Shown here: positions 43,190 to 54,899 of the stretch, piece by piece
How the letters are laid out: the number at the start of each line of letters is the position of its first letter
Numbering within the stretch: position 1 is the stretch's first letter
Assembly (NCBI GenBank): GCA_030340625.1
Contig: JAOPHQ010002896.1
Location: 31,001 to 95,000 of the forward strand
Origin: Merluccius polli
Taxonomy: Eukaryota; Chordata; Actinopteri; Gadiformes; Merlucciidae
Reading direction: 5' to 3'
Length of the DNA: 64,000 nt
Notes under the pieces: generated by a model
What the model was told of the DNA's origin: nothing
The model's database searches: none
Seen by the model: only the letters and a program-made list of their open reading frames with translations
Made by a program: the position numbers and the translations under genes

Positions 43190-44220
43190 CCTAACCCACT
43201 TAGCTCCTACCTAACCCTACCCCTCTTAGTCCCTACCTAACCCACTTAGCTCCTACCTAACCCCAACCCTCTTAGTCCCTACCTAACCCACTTAGCTCCT
43301 ACCTAACCCCAACCCTCTTAGTCCCTACCTAACCCACTTAGCTCCTACCAAAACCTAACCCTCTTAGTCCCTAACTAACCCACTTAGCTCCTACCCAACC
43401 ATAACCCTCTTAGTCCCTACCTAACCCACTTAGCTCCTACCAAAACCTAACCCTCTTAGTCCCTACCTAACCCACTTAGCTCCTACCTAACCCTAACCCT
43501 CTTAGTCCCTACCTAACCCACTTAGCTCCTACCTAACCCTAGCCCTCTTAGTCCCTACCTAACCCACTTAGCTCCTACCTAACCCTAGCCCTCTTAGTCC
43601 CTACCTAACCAACTTAGCTCCTACCTAACCCTAACCCTCTTAGTCCCTACCTAACCCTCGTAGCTCCTACCTAACCCTAGCCCTCTTAGTCCCTACCTAA
43701 CCAACTTAGCTCCTACCTAACCCTCTTAGTCCCTACCTAACCCTCGTAGCTCCTACCTAACCCTACCCCTCTTAGTCCCTACCTAACCCACTTAGCTCCT
43801 ACCCAACTCTACCCCTCTTAGTCCCTACCTAACCCACTTAGCTCCTACCTAACCCTCTTAGTCCCTACCTAACCCACTTAGCTCATACCTAACCCTAACC
43901 CTCTTAGTCCCTATCTAACCCACTTAGCTCCTACCTAACCCTAACCCTCTTAGTCCCTACCTAACCCACTTAGCTCATACCTAACCCTAACCCTCTTAGT
44001 CCCTATCTAACCCACTTAGCTCCTACCTAACCCTAACCCTCTTAGTCCCTACCTAACCCACTTAGCTTCTACCTAACCCTAACCCTCTTAGTCCCTACCT
44101 AACCCACTTAGCTCCTACCTAACCCTAACCCTCTTAGTCCCTACCTAACCCACTTAGCTCCTACCCAAACCTAACCCTCTTAGTCCCTACCTAACCCACT
44201 TAGCGCCTACCTAACCCTAA
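43190..44220. repeat. 46-bp minisatellite containing CCCTAACCCT
   Basis: About 22 units alternate AACCCACTTAGCTCCTACCT with AACCCTAACCCTCTTAGTCC. The C-rich telomere-type word CCCTAA recurs in most units. Variants (AACCAACTT, CTCGTAGC, CCTAGCCC, shortened units near 43715 and 43850) indicate an old array with later homogenised blocks. Confidence 0.95.
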
Positions 44221-44229
44221 GCTTAACCT

Positions 44230-44470
44230 TTTAAACTCTTGCACACCAAGTGCAGGAGACCCTGTCAATAGTGTTAAAAACATTTGCAAACACCAGACTG
44301 ACTTATCACCTGTAATAAAACTCATTACTCATCAGCTTCTTATCAACCTGTAATTTCCAGGAAAGCACAGTGCTTTTAACACATTTGTCTCTTTCTTTTA
44401 TATTTAAATAGAAGATTAAATATTTTGTAATTACTAGCAAGCTGCAATTTCATCTGCCACCAACCTCTGT
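44230..44470. other. unique AT-rich block
   Basis: Nothing supportable. Confidence 0.5.
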
Positions 44471-44472
44471 GA

Positions 44473-44752
<280 letters not shown>

Positions 44753-44799
44753 ATTACTGATAGGCCCTGCTGAAAGGGTGAGCTAGACTCTTGAGACGA

Positions 44800-44817
44800 G
44801 AGAGAGAGCAAGAGAGA

Positions 44818-44861
<44 letters not shown>

Positions 44862-44878
44862 GCGAGAGAGAGAGAGTA
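44800..44878. repeat. (GA)n tract
   Basis: GA with occasional GGG and CGA. Confidence 0.93.
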
Positions 44879-44889
44879 AGATAGAGCGA

Positions 44890-45196
44890 GCTTATTAAGA
44901 AACATCCATCTACATCAAACCAGAATTTAGCTCCCTAATCTTCAAAGGGTCCTGATAGATATATTTCCATAATCTGAGATATGTAAAGGACGATACCTCC
45001 CCCCTCCCCACCCCTTACCCATCCTCCCTTCCTCCCAGTGCAACAGTGTTTGGCAGGGAGGGGAGACGCCTGAGTGGGGGTGTTGATTTTGGACGGTGTG
45101 GCGGGAGAATAGCCACTGTTAGCGTGACATCCCGCTTAGTCACGGCATGCTGTGCCTTTATGGTCACTGACACGCTGGCTGCCGACCGGCGACTTC

Positions 45197-45240
<44 letters not shown>

Positions 45241-45600
45241 GTATTCATAGTGTGTCTTAGGATTTGATTCTTGAGTATATTTCCGCAGTGGGAGTCTGAG
45301 TCCAGGCCAGGGTTTACCACATGCCGGGAGGTCTGGCTGCCAGCTGAATGCTAATTGAAGAGGACAGAATGGAAGGGAACAGTGTGTCCATGAAGGCTGG
45401 CAGTGAAGTCTGGATGGGACTCCCTCGAAGGACACCGGGGGGGCACACTGGGCTGATTAAGTAGCCGATTATGTCACCAGAAGGCTCATCGGGCCAATCA
45501 GATGGCCAGCACAGCCAGCGAAGGAGAAGAAAGTGTAGAAAAGTGTCGGCGCCGGCCAAGCGCCGTGGGAGACATTTTGACTATGCAGGGCATGCTGTGG
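44890..45600. other. unique DNA with a (GA)n insert
   Basis: (GA)n at 45200-45236 interrupts otherwise unique, moderately GC-rich DNA. Frames on both strands show no domain. Confidence 0.45.
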
Positions 45601-45607
45601 GGACAAG

Positions 45608-47312
45608 ATGGCTGCTACTCCACTACTGATACTGACCCAGCTCCACTTTATACAAATATATACTCTACTCTGAGAGATATACTGACCAGTTCTACTTTAT
45701 ACACATCTGGTCTCTGAGATATATACTGACCAGTTGTACTTATATACATATATACTCTACTGAACGATATACTGACCCAGCTCTACTTTATACACATCTA
45801 GAGATATACTGACCAGCTCTACTTTATACACATCTATACTCTACTGAATGATATACTGACCCAGCTCTACTTTATACACATCTATACTCTGAGAGATATA
45901 CTGACCAGCTCTACTTTATACACATCTATACTCTACTGAATGATATACTGACCCAGCTCTACTTTATACACATCTAGAGATATACTGACCAGCTCTACTT
46001 TATACACATCTATACTCTACTGAATGATATACTGACCCAGCTCTACTTTATACACATCTATACTCTGAGAGATATACTGACCAGCTCTACTTTATACACA
46101 TCTATTCTCTGAGAGATATACTGACCAGCTCTACTTTATACACATCTATACTCTACTGAACGATATACTGACCTAGCTCTACTTTATACACATCTATACT
46201 CTGAGAGATATACTGACCCAGCTCTACTTTATACACATCTATACTCTGAGAGATATACTGACCAGCTCTACTTTATACACATCTATACTCTGAGAGATAT
46301 ACTGACCCAGCTCTACTTTATACACATCTATACTCTGAGAGATATACTGACCAGCTCTACTTTATACACATCTATTCTCTGAGAGATATACTGACCAGCT
46401 CTACTTTATACACATCTATACTCTACTGAACGATATACTGACCTAGCTCTACTTTATACACATCTATTCTCTGAGAGATATACTGACCAGCTCTACTTTA
46501 TACACATCTATACTCTACTGAACAATATACTGACCTAGCTCTACTTTATACACATCTATTCTCTGAGAGATATACTGACCAGCTCTACTTTATACACATC
46601 TATACTCTGAGAGATATACTGACCAGCTCTACTTTATACACATCTATACTCTGAGAGATATACTGACCCAGCTCTACTTTATACACATCTATTCTCTGAG
46701 AGATATACTGACCAGCTCTACTTTATACACATCTAGAGATATACTGACCAGCTCTACTTTATACACATCTATACTCTACTGAACGATATACTGACGAGCT
46801 CTACTTTATACATATCTATTCTCTGAGAGATATACTGACCAGCTCTACTTTATACACATCTATTCTCTGAGAGATATACTGACCAGCTCTACTTTATACA
46901 CATCTATACTCTACTGAACGATATACTGACCAGCTCTACTTTATACATATCTATTCTCTGAGAGATATACTGACCAGTTCTACTTTATACACATCTATAC
47001 TCTGAGAGATATACTGACCCAGCTCTACTTTATACACATCTATTCTCTGAGAGATATACTGACCAGCTCTACTTTATACACATCTAGAGATATACTGACC
47101 AGCTCTACTTTATACACATCTATACTCTACTGAACGATATACTGACCAGCTCTACTTTATACATATCTATTCTCTGAGAGATATACTGACCAGCTCTACT
47201 TTATACACATCTATACTCTACTGAATGATATACTGACCAGCTCTACTTTATACATATCTATTCTCTGAGAGATATACTGACCAGCTCTACTTTATACACA
47301 TCTATTCTATGC
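45608..47312. repeat. 1.7-kb minisatellite, about 44-bp unit
   Basis: Units read GATATACTGACCAGCTCTAC, TTTATACACATCTA and then either TACTCTGAGA, TTCTCTGAGA, TACTCTACTGAACGA or a short GA join. There are about 40 units. The order of the variant 3' segments repeats in blocks, so block duplications contributed as well as single-unit slippage. Confidence 0.96.
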
Positions 47313-47512
47313 TCTACTGACTTGAGGATTGGACTTCGTAGCCAATCACTGTTGTTATATGTGGCCACACGGTGGCGTGATACGTCTCATGAACACTTCC
47401 TTTTACAATACACTGACGTATCCTCAGTCCCAAAGCCGATTCGGCAGCTGATTGAGCTTCTTGTCAAGCAGCTTCGACAAGCGGGTTCAATGAAGAGCCA
47501 GAAACATTTCTG

Positions 47513-47521
47513 GAGAGAGAG

Positions 47522-47591
<70 letters not shown>

Positions 47592-47593
47592 GG
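47513..47593. repeat. (GA)n ending in poly-G
   Basis: GA repeat with a GATAGATA start ends in 13 G (47581-47593), the same junction type as 30376-30551. Confidence 0.93.
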
Positions 47594-47804
47594 TGGTGGG
47601 AGGAATGAAGGAGCTAGAGAATCTCCCATCCTGTCTGTCTTGTTTCCTCCTCCTGTCTGCTCTGTCCAGTGTGGTGAGACAACAGAAGGACAGAGATACA
47701 CAACACACTGACATTACCGAAAGTAAACGGTGTTAGCAAGACAGAAATTAGTTGAGAAATGGAAGTGAAGAGATGGCGAGGAAAGAGGGAGAGAAGGGGA
47801 TGGG

Positions 47805-47807
47805 AGG

Positions 47808-47893
<86 letters not shown>
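47805..47893. repeat. (GA)n microsatellite
   Basis: About 40 GA repeats. Confidence 0.95.
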
Positions 47894-47895
<2 letters not shown>

Positions 47896-47998
47896 TTAAT
47901 GGATGGAGTGTTTTCTATTACTGTCTCTGAGCCTGGGAGATGGAATTCCTGCAGTGCATGCTGGGAGCTGATCTGCGTCTGTGAATTGTGATGAGTTC

Positions 47999-48361
47999 CT
48001 CTCTCTCTCCTTACCCCCTACCTCTCTCTGTCTCTCTCTCTCTCCGTAACTCTCCCTCTCTCTGTCTCTCTCTCTTTAACTCTACCTCTACCTCTCTCTG
48101 TCTCTCTCTCTCTCCGTAACTCTCCCTCTCTCTGTCTCTCTCTCTTTAACTCTACCTCTACCTCTCTCTGTCTCTCTCTCTCTCTTTAACTCTACCTCTA
48201 CCTCTCTCTGTCTCTCTCTCTCTCTCTCCGTAACTCTCCCTCTCTCTGTTTCTCTCTCTTTAACTCTACCTCTACCTCCGTCTGTCTCTCTCTCTCTCTT
48301 TAACTATCCCTCTCTCTGTCTCTCTCTCTTTAACTCTACCTATCTGCCTGTCTGTCTCTCT
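47999..48361. repeat. CT-rich minisatellite TTTAACTCTACCTCTACC
   Basis: Units combine CTCTCTCTGTCTCTCTC with TTTAACTCTACCTCTACC or CCGTAACTCTCCCTC, repeating every 35-60 bp. Confidence 0.93.
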
Positions 48362-49190
48362 GTAGTATTCTGTAGTAGAGCCTTTAGTATAGTAATCTAT
48401 ATGACAGTCTGTATAGTCTGTAGTATTCTGTAGTAGAGCCTTTAGTATAGTATTCTATATGACAGTCTGTATAGTCTGTAGTATTCTGTAGTAGAGCCTT
48501 TAGTATAGTATTCTATATGACAGTCTGTATAGTCTGTAGTATTCTGTAGTAGAGCCTTTAGTATAGTATTCTATATGACAGTCTGTATAGTCTGTAGTAT
48601 TCTGTAGTAGAGCCTTTAGTATAGTATTCTATATGACAGTCTGTAGTATTCTGTAGTAGAGCCTATAGTATAGTATTTTATATGCCAGTCTGTAGTATAG
48701 TCTGTAGTATTCTGTAATATATTCTAATATATGTAATATATTCTATACTAGAATATATTACATTACTACATTACTATTGAATATATTACAGAATACAACA
48801 GAATACTACATACTACAGACTATACTACAGACTGGCATATAAAATAGTATACTATAGAATCTATAGTATACTATTTTATATGCCAGTCTGTAGTATTCTG
48901 TAGTATATTCTATAGTATAGTATTTGATATGCCAGTCTGTAGTATAGTCTGTAGTATTCTGTAGTATTGTATTTGATATGCCAGTCTGTAGTATAGTCTG
49001 TAGTATTCTGTAGTATAGTATTTGATATGCCAGTCTGTAGTATAGTCTGTAGTATTTTGTAGTAGCCTATAGTATTTGATATGCCAGTCTGTAGTATAGT
49101 CTGTAGTATTCTGTAGTATAGTATTTGATATGCCAGTCTGTAGTATAGTCTGTAGTATTCTGTAGTATAATCTGTAGTATAATTTGCGGT
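48362..49190. repeat. GTAGTATTCTGTAGTA minisatellite with an internal inversion
   Basis: Units of about 58 bp (48362-48660) with TATGACAGTCTGTATAGTCT give way to units with TATGCCAGTCTGTAG. Between about 48760 and 48857 the same sequence is present in reverse orientation, creating palindromes. Direct units resume to 49190. Confidence 0.95.
48822..48896. repeat. perfect palindrome, 36-bp arms, 3-nt loop
   Basis: 48822-48857 is the exact reverse complement of 48861-48896, with AAT between. The arms contain GACTGGCATATAAAATAG and its complement. A second, looser inversion pairs 48675-48710 with the inverted block ending 48848. Confidence 0.97.
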
Positions 49191-49199
49191 ACAGTGTAA

Positions 49200-50600
49200 T
49201 GAAGCCCTCCCCCTCCATCATCCCGGCTGTCTTTAGACACTCCAGCGCCACTTCATCCTCGCCTTTCTTTTCCCGCTCTTTGTCACTGTTGTCCTTTGTT
49301 TCCCCTTTCTCTTTTGTCTCTTTTCTTCCTCCTTGTGACAGCCGCTGTAGGGCCCCTCAGGGCGAGAGGCAGGCAACACGCTAGTACACTTATCAACATA
49401 TAGCGGGGTGGAGATGTATGAAGACACGGGCGCCGTCCGCACCAAAGCACATTTTTTTCCCCCTCTGCAGACGCCACACCAACAGTTTCAGAAAATGCAA
49501 AAAACGATTGAAAATCCTCAAATAGGCATACCTGGCCAGTCGAATGTGCCCTACAAATATGTCAAACGCCACAGAAGAACATAAAACAACAATTGCCGTT
49601 CGCAAATTGAGGCCATTTTCCCAAAATATCTGCTATCACATGCAAGACCATGACAGTCCACATGAACACAAAGAAAATGTTTTTCAAATATTTCCTCCTT
49701 GGAAGGAATGTTTTCCAAAAGCTCAGATTTCAGTGACCAAAAAAACAATTTTCATGTGGACAGGAGGCCAAAGCACAGAGGAAATACTATGTTTAAAGAA
49801 ATATCCCTGTTGAAACATTTCTAAGAACCCGAGTTATATTTTTGTTGAGGGGATATCTTCATTTCTCATTACCATTCTGTTCCTTCAAGGTAAAATCTGT
49901 GTTCTGGGATTTTTTCTTGTTTTCACGCTTGGAAACACGTTTTACAATTTCAGTTCAATTTCATAGTCATTTCCATAACAAAACCACTTTCATTCGAAGA
50001 CACATCTTCCAACCTTGACATGCGAGAGCTTAATCTGCACCATAAAACCTGTCAACACATCTCATTAACTTGTAATCGTAGTCAAGTTGGATAAATTGAT
50101 GGGGAATCTTTTGGGGATAAAATTCGCAGTGATGAAATAAAAATAAATGATCCTGTTGTTTATATGCTTATAAATATCATGGTAATATGACACAGATGAC
50201 TCAAGCCTCACTCCTCCTCCTTTTCTCCCGGGAACGTTTGGATAATTTGGATAATTTAAAATGTACCATTGGGAATAAAACATGCTAACTATTAGCCTAA
50301 AGAGCTAAATGCTGGATAGTTTTAGGAGAGTACTTTGTGACCATAAATAAATAATATAAAGATATAAAGTATTGAGGATTACCAGACATGTCTCCTATTC
50401 CCCTGTCACCCACACCTCCCTCCTCCCTCCTCCAGACACCTCTCCCTCTCTCCTTCCACACCATCCTCCCTATCTCCCACTCCCTTCCCGACTCCCCCGC
50501 TGCCTCCCAGACACCCGCCTGCCTCCCCCAGGAGTTCCCTGTCACTTCCTGTGCTCCCAGCGGTACATGCTGCCCCAAACAGTGAGGAGTTATGTGACTC
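49200..50600. other. unique DNA, mostly AT-rich, no gene recognised
   Basis: Pyrimidine-rich at 49235-49330 and 50390-50570. The frame at 49544-49813 has no domain. No exon is supported. Confidence 0.45.
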
Positions 50601-50610
50601 CTGAAATATG

Positions 50611-50640
50611 CCTCCTCCTCCTCCTCCTCCTCCTCCTCCT
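50611..50640. repeat. (CTC)n microsatellite
   Basis: About ten CTC triplets. Confidence 0.93.
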
Positions 50641-50689
50641 ACTTCTCCTCCATCTTCTCATCTTCCTCCCCCTCTGACTCCTGCACCTC

Positions 50690-50800
50690 CTTCTACGCTG
50701 ACTCCTCTACCTCCGTCACCTCCTCCTTTACCCCCTCCTTTACCTCCTCTTCCTCCATCCTCTCCTCCTCCTCCTCCTCCTCCTCCTCCTCCTCCTCCTC

Positions 50801-50834
<34 letters not shown>
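50690..50834. repeat. (CTC)n array ending in poly-C
   Basis: Interrupted CCTCC words to 50757, then about 23 pure triplets to 50824 and a C run. The Pro and Gly/Arg frames are triplet-repeat artefacts. Confidence 0.94.
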
Positions 50835-51050
50835 AGAACAGCATGACAGGGTGGGGACCAGCTCTAGCTGTGGGGGCCGGAGCAGGGAGCCCATTCTCCC
50901 CATCTGGGTCTGTGTGAAGTCTGGGCCGCTCATCAGAGCGGCGTCTGGCTGACAGCTCATCCATCCAGGCCCGGCCAGGCCCCTCTCTCCCCAGCTCCCT
51001 CTCCTGTAACTGGGGCTCCGCCGGTCGCTTCGCACGGCGCCACGGCCACT
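50829..51050 (-). CDS. GC-rich segment with coding character, strand uncertain
   Basis: On the minus strand GTGTATCTTCTCCCAG forms an acceptor ending at 51051. The phase-1 frame then reads non-repetitive, charged protein (AKRPAEPQLQERELGREGPG, later HTDPDGENGLPAPAPTARAG) until it enters the (GGA)n repeat. A second minus frame and a plus frame (with poly-C then CAG at 50834) are also open, as expected in GC-rich DNA. No good donor was seen, and the family is unknown. Confidence 0.22.
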
Positions 51051-51120
51051 CTGGGAGAAGATACACCAGTTACAGCCGCGTGGGTACCTCTGGGGCCCAC
51101 ACTGGGTCTATATATGAGGA

Positions 51121-51225
<105 letters not shown>

Positions 51226-51355
51226 GGGAGGGAGAATACATTTGGTTAAACTTTAAGCCCAAAGCATGCTGAGGGCGAATTTCACTGCCTGTTTGTAGCA
51301 CGGCACAAACAAGAATGGAGCAAAGCACTCAGAGCAGGACTGTAGTGTGTCTGTG

Positions 51356-51358
<3 letters not shown>

Positions 51359-51431
<73 letters not shown>
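51359..51431. repeat. (TA)n microsatellite
   Basis: About 36 TA repeats. Confidence 0.96.
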
Positions 51432-51432
<1 letters not shown>

Positions 51433-51434
51433 CT

Positions 51435-52020
51435 GGATCACTTCAAACAAGACTCGAGTCTATTTTGGATGTGAAAATCGTTTCTTTGCGTCCGGCCCCA
51501 CGCGGCCGCGTCTGGCCCCCCCGACATGCGGCATCATCATCTGCGTTAGTAATCCGTTGGTAACCATAGCAACTCCGTGTCAGATGACAGGTCTGTTGCC
51601 AGATTGTGAGAAAGCAAAATAACCATAACAACAGGTGCTGTTGAGAATGATGTGTATATGGTACTCCAGCAATCGGGTAGACAAGGTAGACAGCCGGGAG
51701 AGTCCCGACTAACGAGGATAAAGATGAGCGTTTTGAGCTGTGACATCGCTTGTTTCCCCATCGCACAATCGGGCATCCCCCTTTTTACTTGTTGACAATC
51801 AACTGACACACTGTTGCTAGGCTACGGTGGGAATAAGGCAACCTTATTAATGTAATAAGGTATGACAAGTAAAGCAGTTATTCCATATCACAAGTCTGGG
51901 AGTTATGGTGGGAGTAGTGTGGTGTGTAATACTACAGTTAGAGTCTATAGTACTAGTTGGAGTGCATAATACTACAGTAGTACTGTATAGCACTACAGTA
52001 ACATTGTATATTACAACAAT
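51435..52020. other. unique DNA with an X-box motif, no gene recognised
   Basis: A CpG-rich patch (ACGCGGCCGCG near 51500) precedes the X-box at 51560. Later text has loose TACTACAGTA repeats (51900-52020) that resume at 52140-52220 and 53310-53420. Confidence 0.45.
51560..51573 (+). promoter_or_regulatory. RFX X-box motif
   Basis: GTAACCATAGCAAC fits GTNRCC-N2-RGYAAC exactly, the X-box bound by RFX factors at ciliary and other promoters. It lies 60 bp after a CpG-rich patch. Confidence 0.4.
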
Positions 52021-52021
52021 T

Positions 52022-52150
52022 AAACTGCATACTAATAAAGATAGATGATAGTACCCAGACGGGAAATTCGGGTGTCACAGGAGAAAGTAGTAATAAGAAT
52101 TTAAAAAACATTAGTACAAGAGTAAAAACAAAAAACTAAAATATGGAAAG
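52022..52150. mobile_element. LINE-tail-like dispersed repeat, copy 2
   Basis: GATGATAGTACCCAGACGGG, AAATTCGGGTGTCACAGGAG and AGTAGTAATAAGAATTTAAA are collinear with 23521-23650. Confidence 0.55.
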
Positions 52151-52445
52151 AGTGTATAATACTTCACTTAGACTATGATACTGCAGTAATACTGTATAGT
52201 GTTACAGTAATACTGATTGGGTCATAGTTGTGGCATTTTTACCTTTTCCCTACCGGGTATCATTTCTAATTCCTTTGCACATTTCAATATCACTCTGCTT
52301 CTGAGAAAAAAAGCTAAAAAGTATTTACTGAAAAACTGCAGCTTTCAAAGTCATCCTACTGACGCTAGACAGTTTGTCAGTGGTTGGTTACACAATAAAT
52401 GTAAACAAATAAAAAAATAAAATAAAATATACATATATATATATT

Positions 52446-53110
52446 TATACAACAGGTAGTTCCGAGCAATCTGATTGGTCAATTTGACATTTAGACCGTG
52501 CTCAAATCAGCATGACATGCTGCCTCATCACTGTATTTCCATGGCAACATCGTCACTGCCTATAGGAGTAGAGCGAGAGCCAAACAGTAGCCTACAATAT
52601 AAGCATCCTCGGTCCTGAAGCTTTCTTAGTCTGAGGGCCTGAGCACCACTGAAGTGTCAATAATGACGGTGAAGCACACCCTCGAGAGTTATATTGCAAT
52701 TATACAACGGATACCAACATTATTAAATATATAATCAACACAATCAAATCAACTCAACAGGGACTAGAAAGGATCTCTGTCGCTAGGTCGTTACTAAGGG
52801 TCGGCCTACTTGCTGGAGTAGTACACTAGGTTTCATTACGTAGGAGTCTATGGGTGTGTCTGATTGTTTTCCAGGTATTAGTCGGACCCCATGTATTTCT
52901 AGGGAAACGGAGATAACACTAGCAAAACGTTATTTTATTTTGAGAGCGAATTGCCCCACAATATGAACACATTTTGATTATATCTTTTATTTTCTTAACC
53001 GTTGTATCATCGCACTATTGCACAAGAGGGTGTGCTTTGCCGTCATTATTCGGTCAGGACCGAGGCGCTCGCTCCCAGCTCCGTAAGCATCACTAAAATG
53101 ATGCTGAAGC
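52446..53110. mobile_element. fold-back DNA element with long subterminal inverted repeats
   Basis: TTATACAACAGGTAGTTCCG and GAGCAATCTGATTGGTC open a sequence I recall as a dispersed fish repeat. AATAATGACGGTGAAGCACA (from 52660) is inverted at 53029-53050 (TGTGCTTTGCCGTCATTATT). CATCCTCGGTCCTG (52604) is inverted at about 53053-53066, and ATTATACAACGG (52697) near 53000. Arms are about 75-110 bp with mismatches around an AT-rich centre. The outer right end is not defined. Confidence 0.65.
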
Positions 53111-53119
53111 ACATCCTCA

Positions 53120-53600
53120 AGCAGCAAGGAGGGCCTATTTTATGTTGAACATACTTATGTATTTATTTTGGAGTGTGTCTATTACTTTCATATTGCCATA
53201 CTTGGTTACCGCTTTATAATAGCAAAAGCTCATTCCAGGCTGTGGCATATGGTTATCATATCACAGCTATCATCGAACACAACCCTTAGCTGTGCTGTAG
53301 TAACCATGTACATGGAGTGTATAATACTACAGTGATTCTGCATAGTACTACAGTACTACTACTGTATAATAGTGGTTAGACTGTATTATACCCCTACAGT
53401 AAGTACAACAGTACAATAGTGCAGTGAATAAGCCCGGGTGGCTGGGTGGTACTGAGCCAGCTCCCCTCCTCTCTGTCCCAGGAGGTGAGCGCACAGACGG
53501 CCATTTCTCAGCCAGGAGAAGGATTTGGGTTAGAGGAGGAAGCCCCGAGGGTTGCCGTGGTGACGAGGGAACAAAGACCTTTAGTTTATTATTTATAAAT
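53120..53600. other. unique DNA, no gene recognised
   Basis: Loose TACTACAGTA repeats at 53310-53420. A moderately GC-rich block at 53430-53570 has open frames on both strands but no domain. Confidence 0.45.
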
Positions 53601-53614
53601 ACATTCATATTATC

Positions 53615-53925
53615 TTTACTAGTGTTAACACATTCATACTCTTTACTGTAGCGTTAACACATTCATCATTCTTTACTGTAGGTAACCCATTCATATTCTT
53701 TACGATAGTTAACACATTCATATTCTTCACTAAAGTTAACATATTAATTTTCTTTACTATAGTGTTAACACATTCATATTCTTCAATACATGGTAACATA
53801 TTCATATACTTTATGATAGTGTTAACACATTTATATTCTTCACTATTAACATATTCATATTATGTAATATAGTTAACACATTCATATTCTTTGTGTAGTG
53901 GTAATACATTCATAAAATCTTTTTT
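53615..53925. repeat. minisatellite GTTAACACATTCATATTCTT
   Basis: About 11 units of 25-29 bp differing in the TACTATAGT / CACTAAAGT / TACGATAGT joins. Confidence 0.93.
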
Positions 53926-53929
53926 TTAT

Positions 53930-54640
53930 ATTAATAATATAGCAAATTGAACTTTGATTTTTGTTCATTTTAATATGTGTAATAACATAAACCTACAGAG
54001 AGAACAATGAACAAGGAGTTGAACTAGTTAAGTATTCATGTTTTCATGAAAGGTCTGACAGAAGAGCTGGCGTCCCAGAGGTATCTGGGAGGTGTTGACT
54101 AAACTTTGAGAGCCTGAGAGGAACAACAGGATGTGATGTCATTAGGGGGGCGGTCCTTTTGAAGTAGCAGCATTAAGAAGTTAGGTGAATACAAGACATC
54201 TTTTTAATCACCTAGACCTACATACCGAGGAGCCCACCGAAAATAGCTCTGTTACCTCTCTCCCTCTCTCTCTCTCCCTCTCTCTATTCCCTGGTGTGGG
54301 AGAGGGCTACCGTCTCTCCCTCACCTCCTCCTCCTCATCCACCTCCTCCTCCTCCCTCACCTCCTCCTCCTCCACCTCCTCCTCCTCCTCCTACTTCTAG
54401 TCCTGTATGCAGAAAAGGAGGATAGGTGGGGAAAAGAGAAAGAGAATTGGGACGTTTTAGGCCCGAAGCAAATAAAACAGAGGTGGGGAATCAATTTTAT
54501 CATCCAATTATCATTTTGTCCTGACCTATGTTCCCTCAATACCACCGCTTTCAGTAATAGAATCACACTTTTCCTTGTTTTTTACCCTTCACTCTTTTAC
54601 ATTACATTAAGGAGACGGTCATTTCCACTCAACACTTCTG
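53930..54640. other. unique DNA with CT and CTC repeats
   Basis: (CT)n at 54258-54292 and (CTC)n at 54325-54396. No gene is supported in the rest. Confidence 0.5.
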
Positions 54641-54653
54641 TCCTTCAGTGTGT

Positions 54654-54683
54654 GTTTGTGTGTGTGTGTGTGTACGTGCGCTG

Positions 54684-54728
<45 letters not shown>
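54654..54728. repeat. (TG)n microsatellite
   Basis: Two GT runs separated by TACGTGCGCTGC. Confidence 0.95.
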
Positions 54729-54729
<1 letters not shown>

Positions 54730-54872
54730 CCGATGCTCATACGTGTGCACATCACATCAGCATCACTTTGTGATTTGAAAATCCATGTGAATTTAATTGA
54801 GGTCCGCATCAATTAACACATTGGTAATGCGGGACTGCAGAAGGCCGTGCTCTGACACGAAACCAGCAGTGC

Positions 54873-54898
54873 ACACACACACACACACACACACACAC
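54873..54898. repeat. (CA)n microsatellite
   Basis: About 13 CA repeats. Confidence 0.95.
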
Positions 54899-54899
54899 C

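Noticed and set aside
43190..44220. Could the regular repeat-spacer look be a CRISPR array
   Set aside because: Units are contiguous tandem copies without unique spacers, and the DNA is clearly vertebrate. The same holds for 8264-8947 and 45608-47312.
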